64,000 bases of DNA from Armatimonadota bacterium (GCA_018268255.1 JAFDWX010000007.1:27178-91177), one strand, 5' to 3'; positions 26,101-35,250 are shown, counted from the stretch's first letter. The notes: generated by a model from the letters alone, not told the origin. Translations and numbers: made by a program.

Positions 26101-28419
26101 ATGAAGAGGATGGCTCGCCACGAAAAATTGCGGTTGAAATTGCTCGGAATGGCAGTTGCGATGCTGGCAGCGATCACCCTTTTTCCCGCAGATGGTGCCC
26201 GAGCACAACCCAACTCGAAACGATTGGACGACAAAGGCTTTGGCGAGACCGTCCGACCATTCGTAGAGCGGTACTGCTCCATTTGCCACGGGATCAGTTC
26301 GCCACCCGGAGGATTTGCTTCGGAGAAATTCCTCACAGCGAGATCCGTACGTGAAGAGCGTGAAGTCTGGGCCAAAGTCTTGCGGGCCGTCGAGACCCGC
26401 CACATGCCTCCTCCAGATCGCGAGCAACCCGATGATCATGAGCGTGCTGCTGTGGTCGAATGGGTCAAGACCTACCTGGAAGCCACCATCAGCGAAGAAC
26501 CGGGCAAGGTGACGCTTCGCAGACTCAATCGAGCGCAGTACGACAACACGATTCGCGACCTCGTCGGAACCGATTTGCATTTGGCTGCGGACTTCCCCTC
26601 AGATGACGTCGGGTACGGGTTTGACAACATCGGAGATGTTTTAAGTACTTCTCCGCTTCTGCTCGAACGATGGATTTCGGCAGCGGAAAAGGTCGCGCGT
26701 TTCGCCTTGCCGGTCCTTGATCCAACAACTATCGAGCGTAGCTCCGACGATCTCAAGTTCGGTTCTCAACAGGGCGCTCCCTACGAAGGAGACATCTTGC
26801 TCGCTACAACGGGCGACGTTTGGGGCGAGTTCAAACTCGACCATGGCGGAGACTACTCGCTCGAATTTGTCGGCTACGCTCAGCAAGCTGGTCCGGAGAT
26901 CGCGCAGATTCAATTTGTCGTGGATGACCGCGGGTTCGACCGATTTGACGTGAAGGAATCGAACGGAAAGTACGGTCGATACGAGATCAATGTTTCGCTA
27001 CCGGCTGGCACTCACCGGATCGGAGTTCGCTTTCTCAACGATTACTATGACCCGGGTTCGGGTGCAGATCGGAACTTAGTCGTGCGATCACTCACCGTGC
27101 GAGGGCCGTTCGGCGCCTCAGACCCAGCCACACCGTTTTCGCAACGCATGGAAGTTCCCCAGCCCCAGCAGCGAGCCGCTTGGAAGGGCGCCGCTCGGGA
27201 GTCGCTTAAACGATTTCTCCCTCGCGTCTTTCGTCGCCCTCCGTCGGAATCTGAAGTGGATCGGTACCTCGAACTGGTCCAAATTGCTTGGACTGCGGGC
27301 GATTCGTATCGCCAAGGACTGCAATTGGCCCTACAGGCGTCACTGGCGAGCCCGAGCTTCCTTTATCGTCCGGAACAATCCCGAGGTTCTGGCAGCCGCG
27401 ACCTCAATTCTTATGAACTCGCCAATCGCCTGTCGTACTTCCTTTGGAACTCCATGCCAGACGACCAACTCTTCATGACGGCCGCCGATGGGTCTATCAA
27501 GAAGTCTGAGGTCCTCGCAAGTCAGGTGGACCGGATGCTCAAAGATGCCAAAAGCGAATCGCTTGCCACTGACTTTGGGACTCAGTGGCTGCAGTTGCGC
27601 CGGATGCAGAACTTCAAGCCCGACTCCAAGCTCTATCCCGGTTATGGAGACAAAGTGAAAGCCATGGCTGTGGAGGAAACGCAGCGATTTTTCAGCTATG
27701 TAGTCTCCGCTGATCGCTCGATTCTGGACTTCGTTTCAGCACGCTACTCCTTCGTCAATGGGACGTTGGCGAATCTGTACGGTATCTCTGGAGTCGAGGG
27801 AGACGAGTTCCAAAAGGTCGAACTTAAGGACCCGAACCGATTCGGCGTCATCACGCATTCCAGTGTGTTGGCAACCACCAGCAACCCCGATCGGACATCG
27901 CCGACCAAGCGAGGTAAGTGGATTCTCGAGACGATCTTCGGAACGCCCCCTCCCGATCCGCCCCCCGGCGTTGGGACTCTGGAGAAGGCTAATAGCGCAG
28001 AAAAGGCGCTGACGCTCAAACAGCGGTTGGAAATCCACAGAAAGGATCCTTCATGTGCTAGTTGCCATCAGCTGATGGACCCCCTTGGATTTGGGCTTGA
28101 AAACTTCGGGGTGACCGGTAAATGGCGGGCCGACGACTTCGGCAAAAAGATTGATCCGATCGGTGAGATGGCAGATGGTTCGAAGTTCAACGGTCCAGCC
28201 GAGATGGAAAAAGTCCTGGTGAAGAAAAAGGACTTGTTCGTGCAAAACTTCGCGCGACAGCTTGCGACTTATGCCATCGGTCGGGGACTGACCTTGGACG
28301 ATGACCTGAAAGTGAAATCGATGCTGCCAAAAATCCAGGCGCAGGACCATAAATTTTCCAGCGTGGTGCACCAGATCGTGCAAAGCGACATTTTTCGAAG
28401 GACAATGAACGGAGACTAG
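26101..28419 (+). CDS. DUF1592-type cytochrome-like secreted protein
   Basis: 772 aa with a signal peptide (LLGMAVAMLAAITLFPADGARA). Order: N-terminal cytochrome-like domain with heme motif CSICH; DUF1587 (LRRLNRAQYDNTIRDLVG); a beta-rich carbohydrate-binding-like region (HGGDYSLEFVGYAQQAG); DUF1595 (FLPRVFRRPPSESEVDRYL); DUF1592 (YELANRLSYFLWNSMPDDQLF); DUF1588 (GVITHSSVLATTSNPDRTSPTKR, then CASCHQLMDPLGFGLENF); and DUF1585 at the end. This architecture is common in Planctomycetes and relatives and is suspected to act in polymer breakdown or electron transfer, but no activity is established. CcmE/F in this window could mature the CxxCH sites. The next gene follows after 3 bp. Confidence 0.9.
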   Translation: MKRMARHEKLRLKLLGMAVAMLAAITLFPADGARAQPNSKRLDDKGFGETVRPFVERYCSICHGISSPPGGFASEKFLTARSVREEREVWAKVLRAVETRHMPPPDREQPDDHERAAVVEWVKTYLEATISEEPGKVTLRRLNRAQYDNTIRDLVGTDLHLAADFPSDDVGYGFDNIGDVLSTSPLLLERWISAAEKVARFALPVLDPTTIERSSDDLKFGSQQGAPYEGDILLATTGDVWGEFKLDHGGDYSLEFVGYAQQAGPEIAQIQFVVDDRGFDRFDVKESNGKYGRYEINVSLPAGTHRIGVRFLNDYYDPGSGADRNLVVRSLTVRGPFGASDPATPFSQRMEVPQPQQRAAWKGAARESLKRFLPRVFRRPPSESEVDRYLELVQIAWTAGDSYRQGLQLALQASLASPSFLYRPEQSRGSGSRDLNSYELANRLSYFLWNSMPDDQLFMTAADGSIKKSEVLASQVDRMLKDAKSESLATDFGTQWLQLRRMQNFKPDSKLYPGYGDKVKAMAVEETQRFFSYVVSADRSILDFVSARYSFVNGTLANLYGISGVEGDEFQKVELKDPNRFGVITHSSVLATTSNPDRTSPTKRGKWILETIFGTPPPDPPPGVGTLEKANSAEKALTLKQRLEIHRKDPSCASCHQLMDPLGFGLENFGVTGKWRADDFGKKIDPIGEMADGSKFNGPAEMEKVLVKKKDLFVQNFARQLATYAIGRGLTLDDDLKVKSMLPKIQAQDHKFSSVVHQIVQSDIFRRTMNGD

Positions 28420-28422
28420 GGC

Positions 28423-29763
28423 ATGAGCCAATCAATTTCACGGAGAACGGTATTGCGAGGATTGGGAACGGCTGTCGCTCTTCCCTACTTGGAAGCCATG
28501 ATGCCCCTTACGGCTATGGCTCAGTCCGCAGCACCTCCGCCGATCCGAATGGGGTTCGTGTTCGTACCCAACGGTGTCCGAATCGAACACTGGACTCCAA
28601 CCGCCGTCGGTACCAATTTCGAACTCCCGTCGATTCTTAAGCCGCTCCAGGATGTTCGAGGGTCGCTTAATGTCCTCACAGGACTGGCTCAGCAAAACGC
28701 TGCAGCCTTGGGTGACGGAGCAGGCGACCATGCACGGTCCACGGCATGTTGGCTCACCGGAGTCCATCCGAAAAAGACTGCGGGGAGCGACATCCACAAC
28801 GGGATCTCCGTCGACCAAGTTGCGGCCCAGAGAATCGGTCAGCACACACGGTTGGCGAGCATCGAACTGGGTTGCGAACGAGGCGCTGTGGCTGGCGACT
28901 GCGATTCCGGATACAGCTGTGCGTATTCCTCAAGCATCTCCTGGAGAGGAGAATCCACGCCAAACGCCAAAGAAATCAACCCAAGGTTAGTGTTCGAGCG
29001 GCTCTTCGGCTCTGAAGATTCGACCGAGTCTGCCGAGGCGCGTGCGCGGAGAGAACGTAATCGGAAAAGCGTTCTGGATTTCGTCATGGAAGATGCTTCG
29101 GGTCTCAAGAAGCAGCTTGGCCGAAAGGACCAGACCAAACTCGACGAGTATCTGGAAGGAGTCAGGGATCTGGAGAAGCGTGTCCTCAAGCTTGAGGCGC
29201 AAGAAGGTGGCGTCTTCGCCAGCCGAGGATCCAAACCGCAGGGAATTCCCCAGGATTATCGAGAACACCTGCGGCTGATGGGTGACATGATGGTGCTTGC
29301 TTTTCAAGCGGATGTCACTCGGATCGCCACATTCATGTTCGCGAACGAGGGCAGCAACCGAAGTTTCCCCCAGTTGAACATCAGCAGGGGCCACCATGAG
29401 ATCTCCCACCATGGCGGTGAAGCGGAAAAACTCAATCAAAAGGAGGCGATCGACCACTTTTACATGGAGCAGTTCGCCTACATCCTCGGACGAATGCGCG
29501 AGATCAAAGAAGGCGATGGAACTCTACTGGACCACTCCATGATCGTCTATGGCGGAGGAATCAGCGACGGGAATCGCCACAACCACGACGATTTGCCGAT
29601 CTTGTTCGCGGGTCGCGGGGGAGGCTCCATCAAGACTGGTCGCCATATCCGATACGAGTCAGGAACGCCCATGACCAATCTCTTCCTGTCAATGCTTGAC
29701 CGATCTGGAGTCAACGTCGACAAGCTTGGCGATTCAACGGGCAAGTTGCAGGGATTATTCTAG
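28423..29763 (+). CDS. Tat-exported DUF1552 protein
   Basis: 446 aa. The N-terminus has a Tat signal (SRRTVLRGLGTAVALPYLEAM). The body matches DUF1552: GFVFVPNGVRIEHWTP, DHARSTACWLTGVHPKKT, ASIELGCERG, and a C-terminal metal-rich part with FANEGSNRSFP, SRGHHEISHHGG and DHSMIVYGGGISDGNRHNHDDLPILFAG, which resembles the alkaline-phosphatase-like DUF1501 relatives. It is almost always found next to DUF1592 proteins, as here (3 bp apart), so the two probably form one exported complex. Its stop codon overlaps that of the opposite-strand CDF gene through a shared CTAG. Confidence 0.92.
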   Translation: MSQSISRRTVLRGLGTAVALPYLEAMMPLTAMAQSAAPPPIRMGFVFVPNGVRIEHWTPTAVGTNFELPSILKPLQDVRGSLNVLTGLAQQNAAALGDGAGDHARSTACWLTGVHPKKTAGSDIHNGISVDQVAAQRIGQHTRLASIELGCERGAVAGDCDSGYSCAYSSSISWRGESTPNAKEINPRLVFERLFGSEDSTESAEARARRERNRKSVLDFVMEDASGLKKQLGRKDQTKLDEYLEGVRDLEKRVLKLEAQEGGVFASRGSKPQGIPQDYREHLRLMGDMMVLAFQADVTRIATFMFANEGSNRSFPQLNISRGHHEISHHGGEAEKLNQKEAIDHFYMEQFAYILGRMREIKEGDGTLLDHSMIVYGGGISDGNRHNHDDLPILFAGRGGGSIKTGRHIRYESGTPMTNLFLSMLDRSGVNVDKLGDSTGKLQGLF

Positions 29764-30674
29764 GAATTCTCGGCCGGATGCTTCTCGGCACGGTGAGCCA
29801 TCTCGGCCCGATAAGGTTCGTAGTGGATGTTCACAATCGCTCCATCCAAGGCTGCGCTGAGTTCAGACTCAATCTCCTCGGTGAGGTCATGAGCTTCGAT
29901 GAATGAAAGTTCGTCTTCCAGGAGCAGGTGCAGTTCCACAAAGCGGTGGGCACCGGCTTGTCGCGTACGGAGATAGTGGTAGTCCATTGCGCTCGGATGG
30001 TTCTGGAGCACTTCACGGACCTTGGCAATTTCTGGCTCGGGCAGCGATCCATCCATGAGCGAGTGCAGAGTCTGCCCGAACTGACGAATCGCGAGAACGA
30101 CGGTGATCCCAGTAAAAATGATGGCCACCACAGGGTCCAGCCAAACTTGCTTGGTCACCAGTACCAAGGTCAGGCCCACAACTATCCCCAATCCAGAGAA
30201 CAGATCGCCTCTGAGGTGAAGCACCTCGGATGCAAGCGCAGCACTGTTGTGCTTTCGCGCAATTGCAGCTAGATAGACCGAAAGGATGAAATCGGAGCCT
30301 ATTGCTATGAGCATGACGATCAGACCTGCGGACGCCTCAATGGGTGATGGTCGCAGAAGTCGTCCCAGAGCCTCATAGATAATCCAAGCGCACGAGACAA
30401 AGATGAGCATCGTCTGCGCCGCAGAGACAAGAGCCTCAGCCTTGCCATGGCCATAGGGGTGGTCCTCATCAGCGGGTCGTGCGGCGATGCGCACCGTCTG
30501 GAAAATTGCAAAACTGACAAAGACGTCGACGCCGGACTGGAGTGCTTCGGCGGTCACACTCACGCTGTGCGAGACAGCGGCACCAACCAGCTTGGTGATT
30601 ACGACCAGCGACGTTATGAGAAACGACAGGCGCGCGCCTCGTTCGACCGGTCCCGTCGCGGTCAAGATATTCAC
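29760..30674 (-). CDS. Cation diffusion facilitator transporter
   Basis: 304 aa from GTG 30674. CDF proteins export divalent metals (Zn, Co, Fe, Mn, Cd) by proton exchange. The domains are as usual: six helices starting at RLSFLITSLVVITKLVGA, metal-site HSVSVTAEALQSGVDVFVSF in helix 2, ADEDHPYGHGKAEAL, LHLRGDLFSGLGIVVG in helix 5, then the cytoplasmic domain with GAHRFVELHLLL. In helix 2 the usual HxxxD site reads SxxxxE/S-x-VD, so metal specificity may be unusual. The frame remains open 270 bp further upstream, antisense to recN, but homology begins only at the GTG. Divergent from recN. Confidence 0.88.
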   Translation of the reverse strand: MNILTATGPVERGARLSFLITSLVVITKLVGAAVSHSVSVTAEALQSGVDVFVSFAIFQTVRIAARPADEDHPYGHGKAEALVSAAQTMLIFVSCAWIIYEALGRLLRPSPIEASAGLIVMLIAIGSDFILSVYLAAIARKHNSAALASEVLHLRGDLFSGLGIVVGLTLVLVTKQVWLDPVVAIIFTGITVVLAIRQFGQTLHSLMDGSLPEPEIAKVREVLQNHPSAMDYHYLRTRQAGAHRFVELHLLLEDELSFIEAHDLTEEIESELSAALDGAIVNIHYEPYRAEMAHRAEKHPAENS

Positions 30675-30714
30675 TTTTGTATTGTGACACTCCGTCTCGC
30701 CTGATTCCGTCAGA

Positions 30715-32415
30715 ATGAACGGAGCGATGGTCGTCCAGCTGATTGTTGAGAATATCGCGATTATCGAGCGCTCGGAGCTCAACCTGGGTCCGGGTTTCAC
30801 AGTGCTCACCGGGGAAACGGGTGCTGGAAAGTCGCTCCTCATCGACTCCATCGGCTTGGCGCTGGGAGATCGAGCTGATTCGACCTTGGTCCGGACGGGC
30901 GCCAGCCGCGGATCAGTTGCTGCGGACGTGGAGATATCGAGCAATCCTCACGCATTGGAATACTGCCTTTCTCTAGGAATCGATGTTCGGAACGGACGGC
31001 TCCGTATTGCTCGAGATGTGTCTGCAGAAGGGCGGTCTTCGTGCCGCATTGGAGAACGACCCGCGTCAGTTTCGGTGCTCAAGACACTGGGTGGATTCCT
31101 GGTCGATCTCCATGGTCAACACGATCACCAACAGCTACTCAACTCCGAAAGCCATCTTCTAACCTATGACCTCTGGATAGGCTCAGAGGCAATGGCACTC
31201 CGGGAACGGTGCGACAACGAGTTTCGGGAGGTCGAAGCCACCAAGCACAGATTGACTCAGTTTCGCCGAGGGCAGCGAGACCGTGACTTCAGAATCCAGC
31301 GCCTCCAGACCCAAATTGAGGAGACCCGAGCGGTCAACCCGCGACTCGGAGAATTAGCCGAGTTGGAAAGCCAGATCGCGAGACTCCAGCACGTGGAGCA
31401 GCTCCGGGACTTGGCCACCCGCGCCCACGAGTTGCTCAGTGCTGGCGAGGGGAGCGCACTTGAAAAGGCCCAACTCGCCCTGCAGCACATGGATTCCGGG
31501 GTTCGACTGGATCCCGCGCTGGAGGAGGATGCCGAAGCCTTGCGCTCAGCGCTTTACGGGCTCGAGGATGCCTCGACACTTGTGCGCGAGTACCTTGGTA
31601 GATTGGATGACGACCCCGATGCACTTCAGCTTGCGAGAGATCGCCGCGAGGAAGTCGTCCGGCTGGTCAGAAAATACGGTGATTCTGAAATTGCTGTGCT
31701 TGAGGGCTTGACCGAAGCGACTGCCGAACTGGAACTCCTCGAGAATGGCGACATCAGCGCTGAAAGCTTGGAGCATGATTTCGCCGTCGCCGAAGCTGCC
31801 TTCGCTCGGACCGCCCAACAGCTGACCGCAACTCGCCGAGCAAATGCCGAGGCGTTTTCACTCCAGGTTGAGCGTGAACTGGGTGAACTCGCCATGCCTG
31901 GAGCGGTTCTGCAGGTCGCGATAGGATCCAAACCGCCTGGACCAGACGGTGTGGACTCGCTAGAGTTCCTGTTTTCCGCCAACACCGGCGAAGCGGCCAA
32001 GCCGTTGGCTCGTATCGCAAGCGGCGGTGAGGTTTCGCGAGTCATGTTGGCGATGAAGGTCGCTCTTGCTGGGCGAGCCGGAGTTCCCACGCTAATCTTC
32101 GATGAAGCCGATACGGGGCTCAGCGGCCGTGCAGCTGCACTGGTGGCAAGGAAGATGCGACAGCTTTCGGACCACTACCAGGTCATCGCGATCAGCCATC
32201 TTCCCCAACTCGCCGGCTTGGCCACGCGCCATCTTCGGATCGAAAAGGTCGAACAAGCGGGGCGAGTGGTTACCCGGGTTGTCGAGCTCGATGGTGAGGA
32301 ACGCGTACGAGAAATTGCACGGATGCTGGCAGGTGAGGAGATCGGCGATTCGGCACTTGCCAATGCGCGAGAACTCCTGGGCTGGGTTGGAGGTCGATCA
32401 TCGCTCGTAAGCTGA
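30715..32415 (+). CDS. recN: DNA repair protein RecN
   Basis: 566 aa, SMC-like ATPase that acts at double-strand breaks. Walker A is in LTGETGAGKSLLIDSIGLALG, the coiled-coil arms lie at about 170-380 (LAELESQIARLQHVEQLRDLATRA), the signature region is GEAAKPLARIASGGEVSRVMLAMK, and Walker B is LIFDEADTGLSGRAA followed by the VIAISHLPQLAG switch. It is full length. It is first in a plus-strand group with an EEP hydrolase, a lipoprotein and pyrE. Its 3' end appears to contain the ribosome binding site and start of the next gene. Confidence 0.95.
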   Translation: MNGAMVVQLIVENIAIIERSELNLGPGFTVLTGETGAGKSLLIDSIGLALGDRADSTLVRTGASRGSVAADVEISSNPHALEYCLSLGIDVRNGRLRIARDVSAEGRSSCRIGERPASVSVLKTLGGFLVDLHGQHDHQQLLNSESHLLTYDLWIGSEAMALRERCDNEFREVEATKHRLTQFRRGQRDRDFRIQRLQTQIEETRAVNPRLGELAELESQIARLQHVEQLRDLATRAHELLSAGEGSALEKAQLALQHMDSGVRLDPALEEDAEALRSALYGLEDASTLVREYLGRLDDDPDALQLARDRREEVVRLVRKYGDSEIAVLEGLTEATAELELLENGDISAESLEHDFAVAEAAFARTAQQLTATRRANAEAFSLQVERELGELAMPGAVLQVAIGSKPPGPDGVDSLEFLFSANTGEAAKPLARIASGGEVSRVMLAMKVALAGRAGVPTLIFDEADTGLSGRAAALVARKMRQLSDHYQVIAISHLPQLAGLATRHLRIEKVEQAGRVVTRVVELDGEERVREIARMLAGEEIGDSALANARELLGWVGGRSSLVS

Positions 32416-33152
32416 AAGTCGGAACATGGAACCTGCGATTGGACGTCGAAGGTGACGGCGCAGATGCATGGCAGTACCGAGTCTCAAGAGTGCGAGAGGT
32501 CCTAGCACAAGCTGATGCCGACGTTTGGGGATTTCAAGAGCCCTTTTTGCACCAGGTGCGGGACGTTTCCCAAATGTTGCCCGAATGGAAGTGGGTTGGC
32601 GTCGGTCGCGGCGATGGAGCCGAACTGGACGAGTTCAATCCGATCTTCGTGCGTCCTGGGCTGGAGATTCTTGAGTGGAACACGCGGTGGATCTCTACCA
32701 CCCCGGAAGTTCCTGGATCGATGTTCGACGGTGCTGGCTGCCCCAGGCTCATCACCTCCGTTCGTCTACGCTGGGAAGGACGCGAGTTGTGGATGCTGAA
32801 CACGCATTTCGACCACCTTTCACACCAAGCCCGGTTGCATGGCATCAAGCAAATCGCCGAGTTGGTGGCCACGCTGGGCTCGGTGGTGATCACGGGAGAT
32901 TTCAACTGCGACCCCCTTGGGCCCGATTTTGACTCCTGGCGCGAACTCGGAATGAAGGACCTCTTGGGTTGCTTCGCCTCAGAACTCCCAGGCCACACGT
33001 ACCACGGCTTTGGGTTGCCCGAGACCGAGTGGCAGAGGATCGACTCAATATGGGTGAGTTCCGACATCCGCATTGAGAACGCACAAGCGTCGGAGCAAAA
33101 GTTCTGGGGTGCGAGCGACCACGTGTGTCTTCTCGCAGAAATCAGCCTTTAG
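32400..33152 (+). CDS. Endonuclease/exonuclease/phosphatase (EEP) family hydrolase, non-canonical start
   Basis: About 250 aa. EEP enzymes hydrolyse phosphodiesters in nucleic acids, lipids or sugars. Motifs: VGTWNLRLD with the metal-binding Asn, WGFQEPFL with the Glu, LNTHFDHLSH, ITGDFNCDP, and SDHVCLL with the catalytic His. The first conserved strand lies upstream of the first ordinary start (TTG at 32439). Between it and the preceding in-frame stop there is no ATG, GTG or TTG. A GGAGG at 32389-32393 sits 6 bases before ATC 32400, which is taken as the likely start; CTG 32412 is the alternative. The gene overlaps recN. The specific substrate is unknown. Confidence 0.78.
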   Translation: MARKLKVGTWNLRLDVEGDGADAWQYRVSRVREVLAQADADVWGFQEPFLHQVRDVSQMLPEWKWVGVGRGDGAELDEFNPIFVRPGLEILEWNTRWISTTPEVPGSMFDGAGCPRLITSVRLRWEGRELWMLNTHFDHLSHQARLHGIKQIAELVATLGSVVITGDFNCDPLGPDFDSWRELGMKDLLGCFASELPGHTYHGFGLPETEWQRIDSIWVSSDIRIENAQASEQKFWGASDHVCLLAEISL

Positions 33153-33209
33153 GAACGGCTGATTCCCGAGGCTCCACTGATCTCCCAGTTCTGCCGACAA
33201 TAACGGTAG

Positions 33210-33422
33210 ATGAACTCAAAACGATGGATCTTGCTCGCGGTTGGATTGATCCTGGCGAGCGTACACGTGGGTGGATGCGGACAACCTGATGCCAAGGCCA
33301 GCGGCGAGGCTTCCAAGGACCCAGCAACCGCAACCCTTGATAAAGCCAAAGCAGAGTCGGATATCGCCTCCCAGCGAAAAGAGGAAACGGACAACGCGGA
33401 TGCTCCTGATCCGGAAAAGTAA
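33210..33422 (+). CDS. Small lipoprotein
   Basis: 70 aa. The N-terminus is a type II signal peptide (KRWILLAVGLILASVHVGGC) with lipobox VGGC and Cys23 as the lipidated residue. The mature 47 residues are charged and low complexity (Ala, Asp, Glu, Lys), probably disordered. It is in line between the EEP gene and pyrE, only 9 bp before pyrE, so it shares their message. The function is unknown; tiny Lys/Ala-rich lipoproteins like this often act as spacers or are rapidly evolving. Confidence 0.72.
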   Translation: MNSKRWILLAVGLILASVHVGGCGQPDAKASGEASKDPATATLDKAKAESDIASQRKEETDNADAPDPEK

Positions 33423-33431
33423 ACTGGCGCC

Positions 33432-34004
33432 ATGGTCGAAGACCTTGGCAAACTGCTCGAACAGTCGGGAGCGATCCTTCGGGGTCATTTCCTGCTCACT
33501 TCAGGACGTCACAGCGACGTTTATTTCGAAAAGTTCAGAATTCTGGAGCAGCCCCAGGTTTTATCTGCGTTGTGTCGGCAAGTAGCCGAGCACTTTGCCA
33601 ACGAAGTTTTTGACGCGGTGGCTGGCCCAACGACAGGCGGGATCATCATCGCTTTCGAGGTCGCTCGACAAATGGGTCTGCCCGCCATCTATGTCGAGAC
33701 CGAAAACGGGGTTAAGATGCTCCGGCGGGGAAAGACTCTTTCGCCGGGGACCCGTGTCCTCGTTGTAGACGATGTCCTTACAACCGGCAAGTCCATCGAG
33801 GAAACCATTCAGGCGATTCGGCAAGCCGGCGGCAAAGTTTCGGCAACGTCTGCGTTGATCGATCGCGCGGAGTCACCTCCTGACTTCGGATGCGTCCATT
33901 TTTCAGCTTATAAAGTCGACGCAAGGAGTTTCGCCGAGCAGGAAGTACCCGAATGGTTAGCGAAAATCCCTGTAACAAAGCCTGGCACCAGAGCGTCAAT
34001 CTAG
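33432..34004 (+). CDS. pyrE: Orotate phosphoribosyltransferase
   Basis: 190 aa. PyrE joins orotate to PRPP to make OMP in pyrimidine synthesis. The PRPP-binding motif is VLVVDDVLTTGKSI (about 107-120). Other marks are LTSGRHSDVYFEKFRIL near the N-terminus and DAVAGPTTGGIIIAFEVAR. The archaeal/Thermus-like short form fits the length. The plus-strand frame that starts at 33953 inside its 3' end is not used; the pilin start lies after the pyrE stop. Confidence 0.95.
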   Translation: MVEDLGKLLEQSGAILRGHFLLTSGRHSDVYFEKFRILEQPQVLSALCRQVAEHFANEVFDAVAGPTTGGIIIAFEVARQMGLPAIYVETENGVKMLRRGKTLSPGTRVLVVDDVLTTGKSIEETIQAIRQAGGKVSATSALIDRAESPPDFGCVHFSAYKVDARSFAEQEVPEWLAKIPVTKPGTRASI

Positions 34005-34057
34005 GGAGATTTTCTGAGAGACCTTGTGATTTTCGTTGTCATACGTTAAGATACGGT

Positions 34058-35044
34058 ATGGCAAGTAATCGTCATTGCAATCATTTCCGCGCGTTTACTC
34101 TCATTGAGCTTCTTGTCGTCATTGCCATTATTGCCATTTTGGCGGCGATTCTCTTCCCTGTTTTTGCCCAAGCCAAGGCGGCTGCTTGGAAGACCAAGGA
34201 CCTCAGCAACTTCAAACAAGTTGCGACAGCAAGCGCTATGTATGTCTCCGACTATGACGGGGCCTTCATGATGTCCAACCGGGGCGGACTCTGCTCCCAG
34301 GTAATTGGTTGGGGATTCCAACCACCCGACGCTGTTCCGGGAGTTGTGCTCTATCCCTACACCAAGAACACCGAGATCCACGCGTGCCCGGTCGATCCTC
34401 ATCGAAGTGAGGAATACCGAATCAACGAGCACATTAAAGAAGTCGGATGGGCCAAGCCGATCAATGCAGACCAACGGCTTTACGCCTTGATGGTTCGAAG
34501 CAACATCGGTTACAACTATGCCTTCTTCAGCCCCTGGCGGTATTACGGCAATCCGAGGCTCTGCACCTCCGGAACTGTGACCGAATCTGAAGTAACCAAT
34601 CCATCAGCCACGATGATGTTTGGCGATTCGATTTGGTATCGCGACGTTCCGAGCGGCAATATATCTGGCGGCGGAAACTGGGTCGTTGAAACCCCCTGCT
34701 GGGAAGATGAGAACAACGTTCCCTTGCGGCCGATCAACAAGTACGCACCAGGAGTCGGAGACGACTCACTGTTTAGCTATCCAAACGGCTGGAAGGTCGC
34801 TACGGCATCGGTCAACTCGGACTCGTGGTTGGTCTATGGCGGTCTGTGGCCCATGCATAACCAAAAGAGCCTGTCGAATATCCAGCCAGGGCTCAAAGAC
34901 GGTCAGTTGATCATTATTAATGCCGACACTAGCGCAAAGTCTGTGCCTATCAACCGGTTAACTCAGGGTTGCACGGCCTATGGAACCCGGCAGAACAAAG
35001 GCAACCGAACCGATCCTGAGAAGTTCATCTGGGACTTGGACTGA
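34058..35044 (+). CDS. Type II/IV pseudopilin-like DUF1559 protein
   Basis: 328 aa. The N-terminal RAFTLIELLVVIAIIAILAA helix is a prepilin methylation and assembly segment; Ala, not Gly, precedes the Phe at the cleavage site, as is frequent in this group. The remainder is the large variable domain (DLSNFKQVATASAMYVSDYDG, NPSATMMFGDSIWY) with a C-terminal DGQLIIINADTSAKSVP element like the DG-containing end of DUF1559 proteins. Armatimonadota carry many copies. ATG 34058 is chosen because it begins the conserved leader. The 62-aa lipoprotein gene overlaps its stop (TGATG). Confidence 0.88.
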   Translation: MASNRHCNHFRAFTLIELLVVIAIIAILAAILFPVFAQAKAAAWKTKDLSNFKQVATASAMYVSDYDGAFMMSNRGGLCSQVIGWGFQPPDAVPGVVLYPYTKNTEIHACPVDPHRSEEYRINEHIKEVGWAKPINADQRLYALMVRSNIGYNYAFFSPWRYYGNPRLCTSGTVTESEVTNPSATMMFGDSIWYRDVPSGNISGGGNWVVETPCWEDENNVPLRPINKYAPGVGDDSLFSYPNGWKVATASVNSDSWLVYGGLWPMHNQKSLSNIQPGLKDGQLIIINADTSAKSVPINRLTQGCTAYGTRQNKGNRTDPEKFIWDLD

Positions 35045-35232
35045 TGAGGAATCTCGGCAAGATGTTCATCTCATTGATGGCCGCAACAGCGATAAGCGGC
35101 TGTTCCGGTGGGGACACCAAGTCAAAAGACTCCATGGAGAGCACTCTCTTGGAGGGTCAGAAGGCTGAAGCAGCCGAAGGGGCAGCGAACCAACCATCCC
35201 CCCGGCAACGCAAAGCACCGGACACGCCATAG
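35044..35232 (+). CDS. Small lipoprotein paired with the pseudopilin
   Basis: 62 aa. The signal peptide NLGKMFISLMAATAISGC ends in lipobox ISGC with Cys20 lipidated. The mature 43 residues are rich in Glu, Ala, Gln and Pro. Its ATG overlaps the pseudopilin stop codon by one base, so translation is coupled. A hairpin terminator follows 20 bp later. Pairing of a DUF1559-like pseudopilin with a tiny lipoprotein recurs in this phylum in my recollection. Function unknown. Confidence 0.7.
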   Translation: MRNLGKMFISLMAATAISGCSGGDTKSKDSMESTLLEGQKAEAAEGAANQPSPRQRKAPDTP

Positions 35233-35250
35233 AGCCGAGTTCCATTCAAA

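Noticed and set aside
30675-30944. In-frame upstream part of the CDF transporter frame on the minus strand
   Set aside because: It is antisense to the conserved start of recN, and CDF similarity begins only at GTG 30674.
33953-34057. Longer start for the pseudopilin inside pyrE
   Set aside because: The prepilin leader must be short and close to the N-terminus; ATG 34058 places it correctly.
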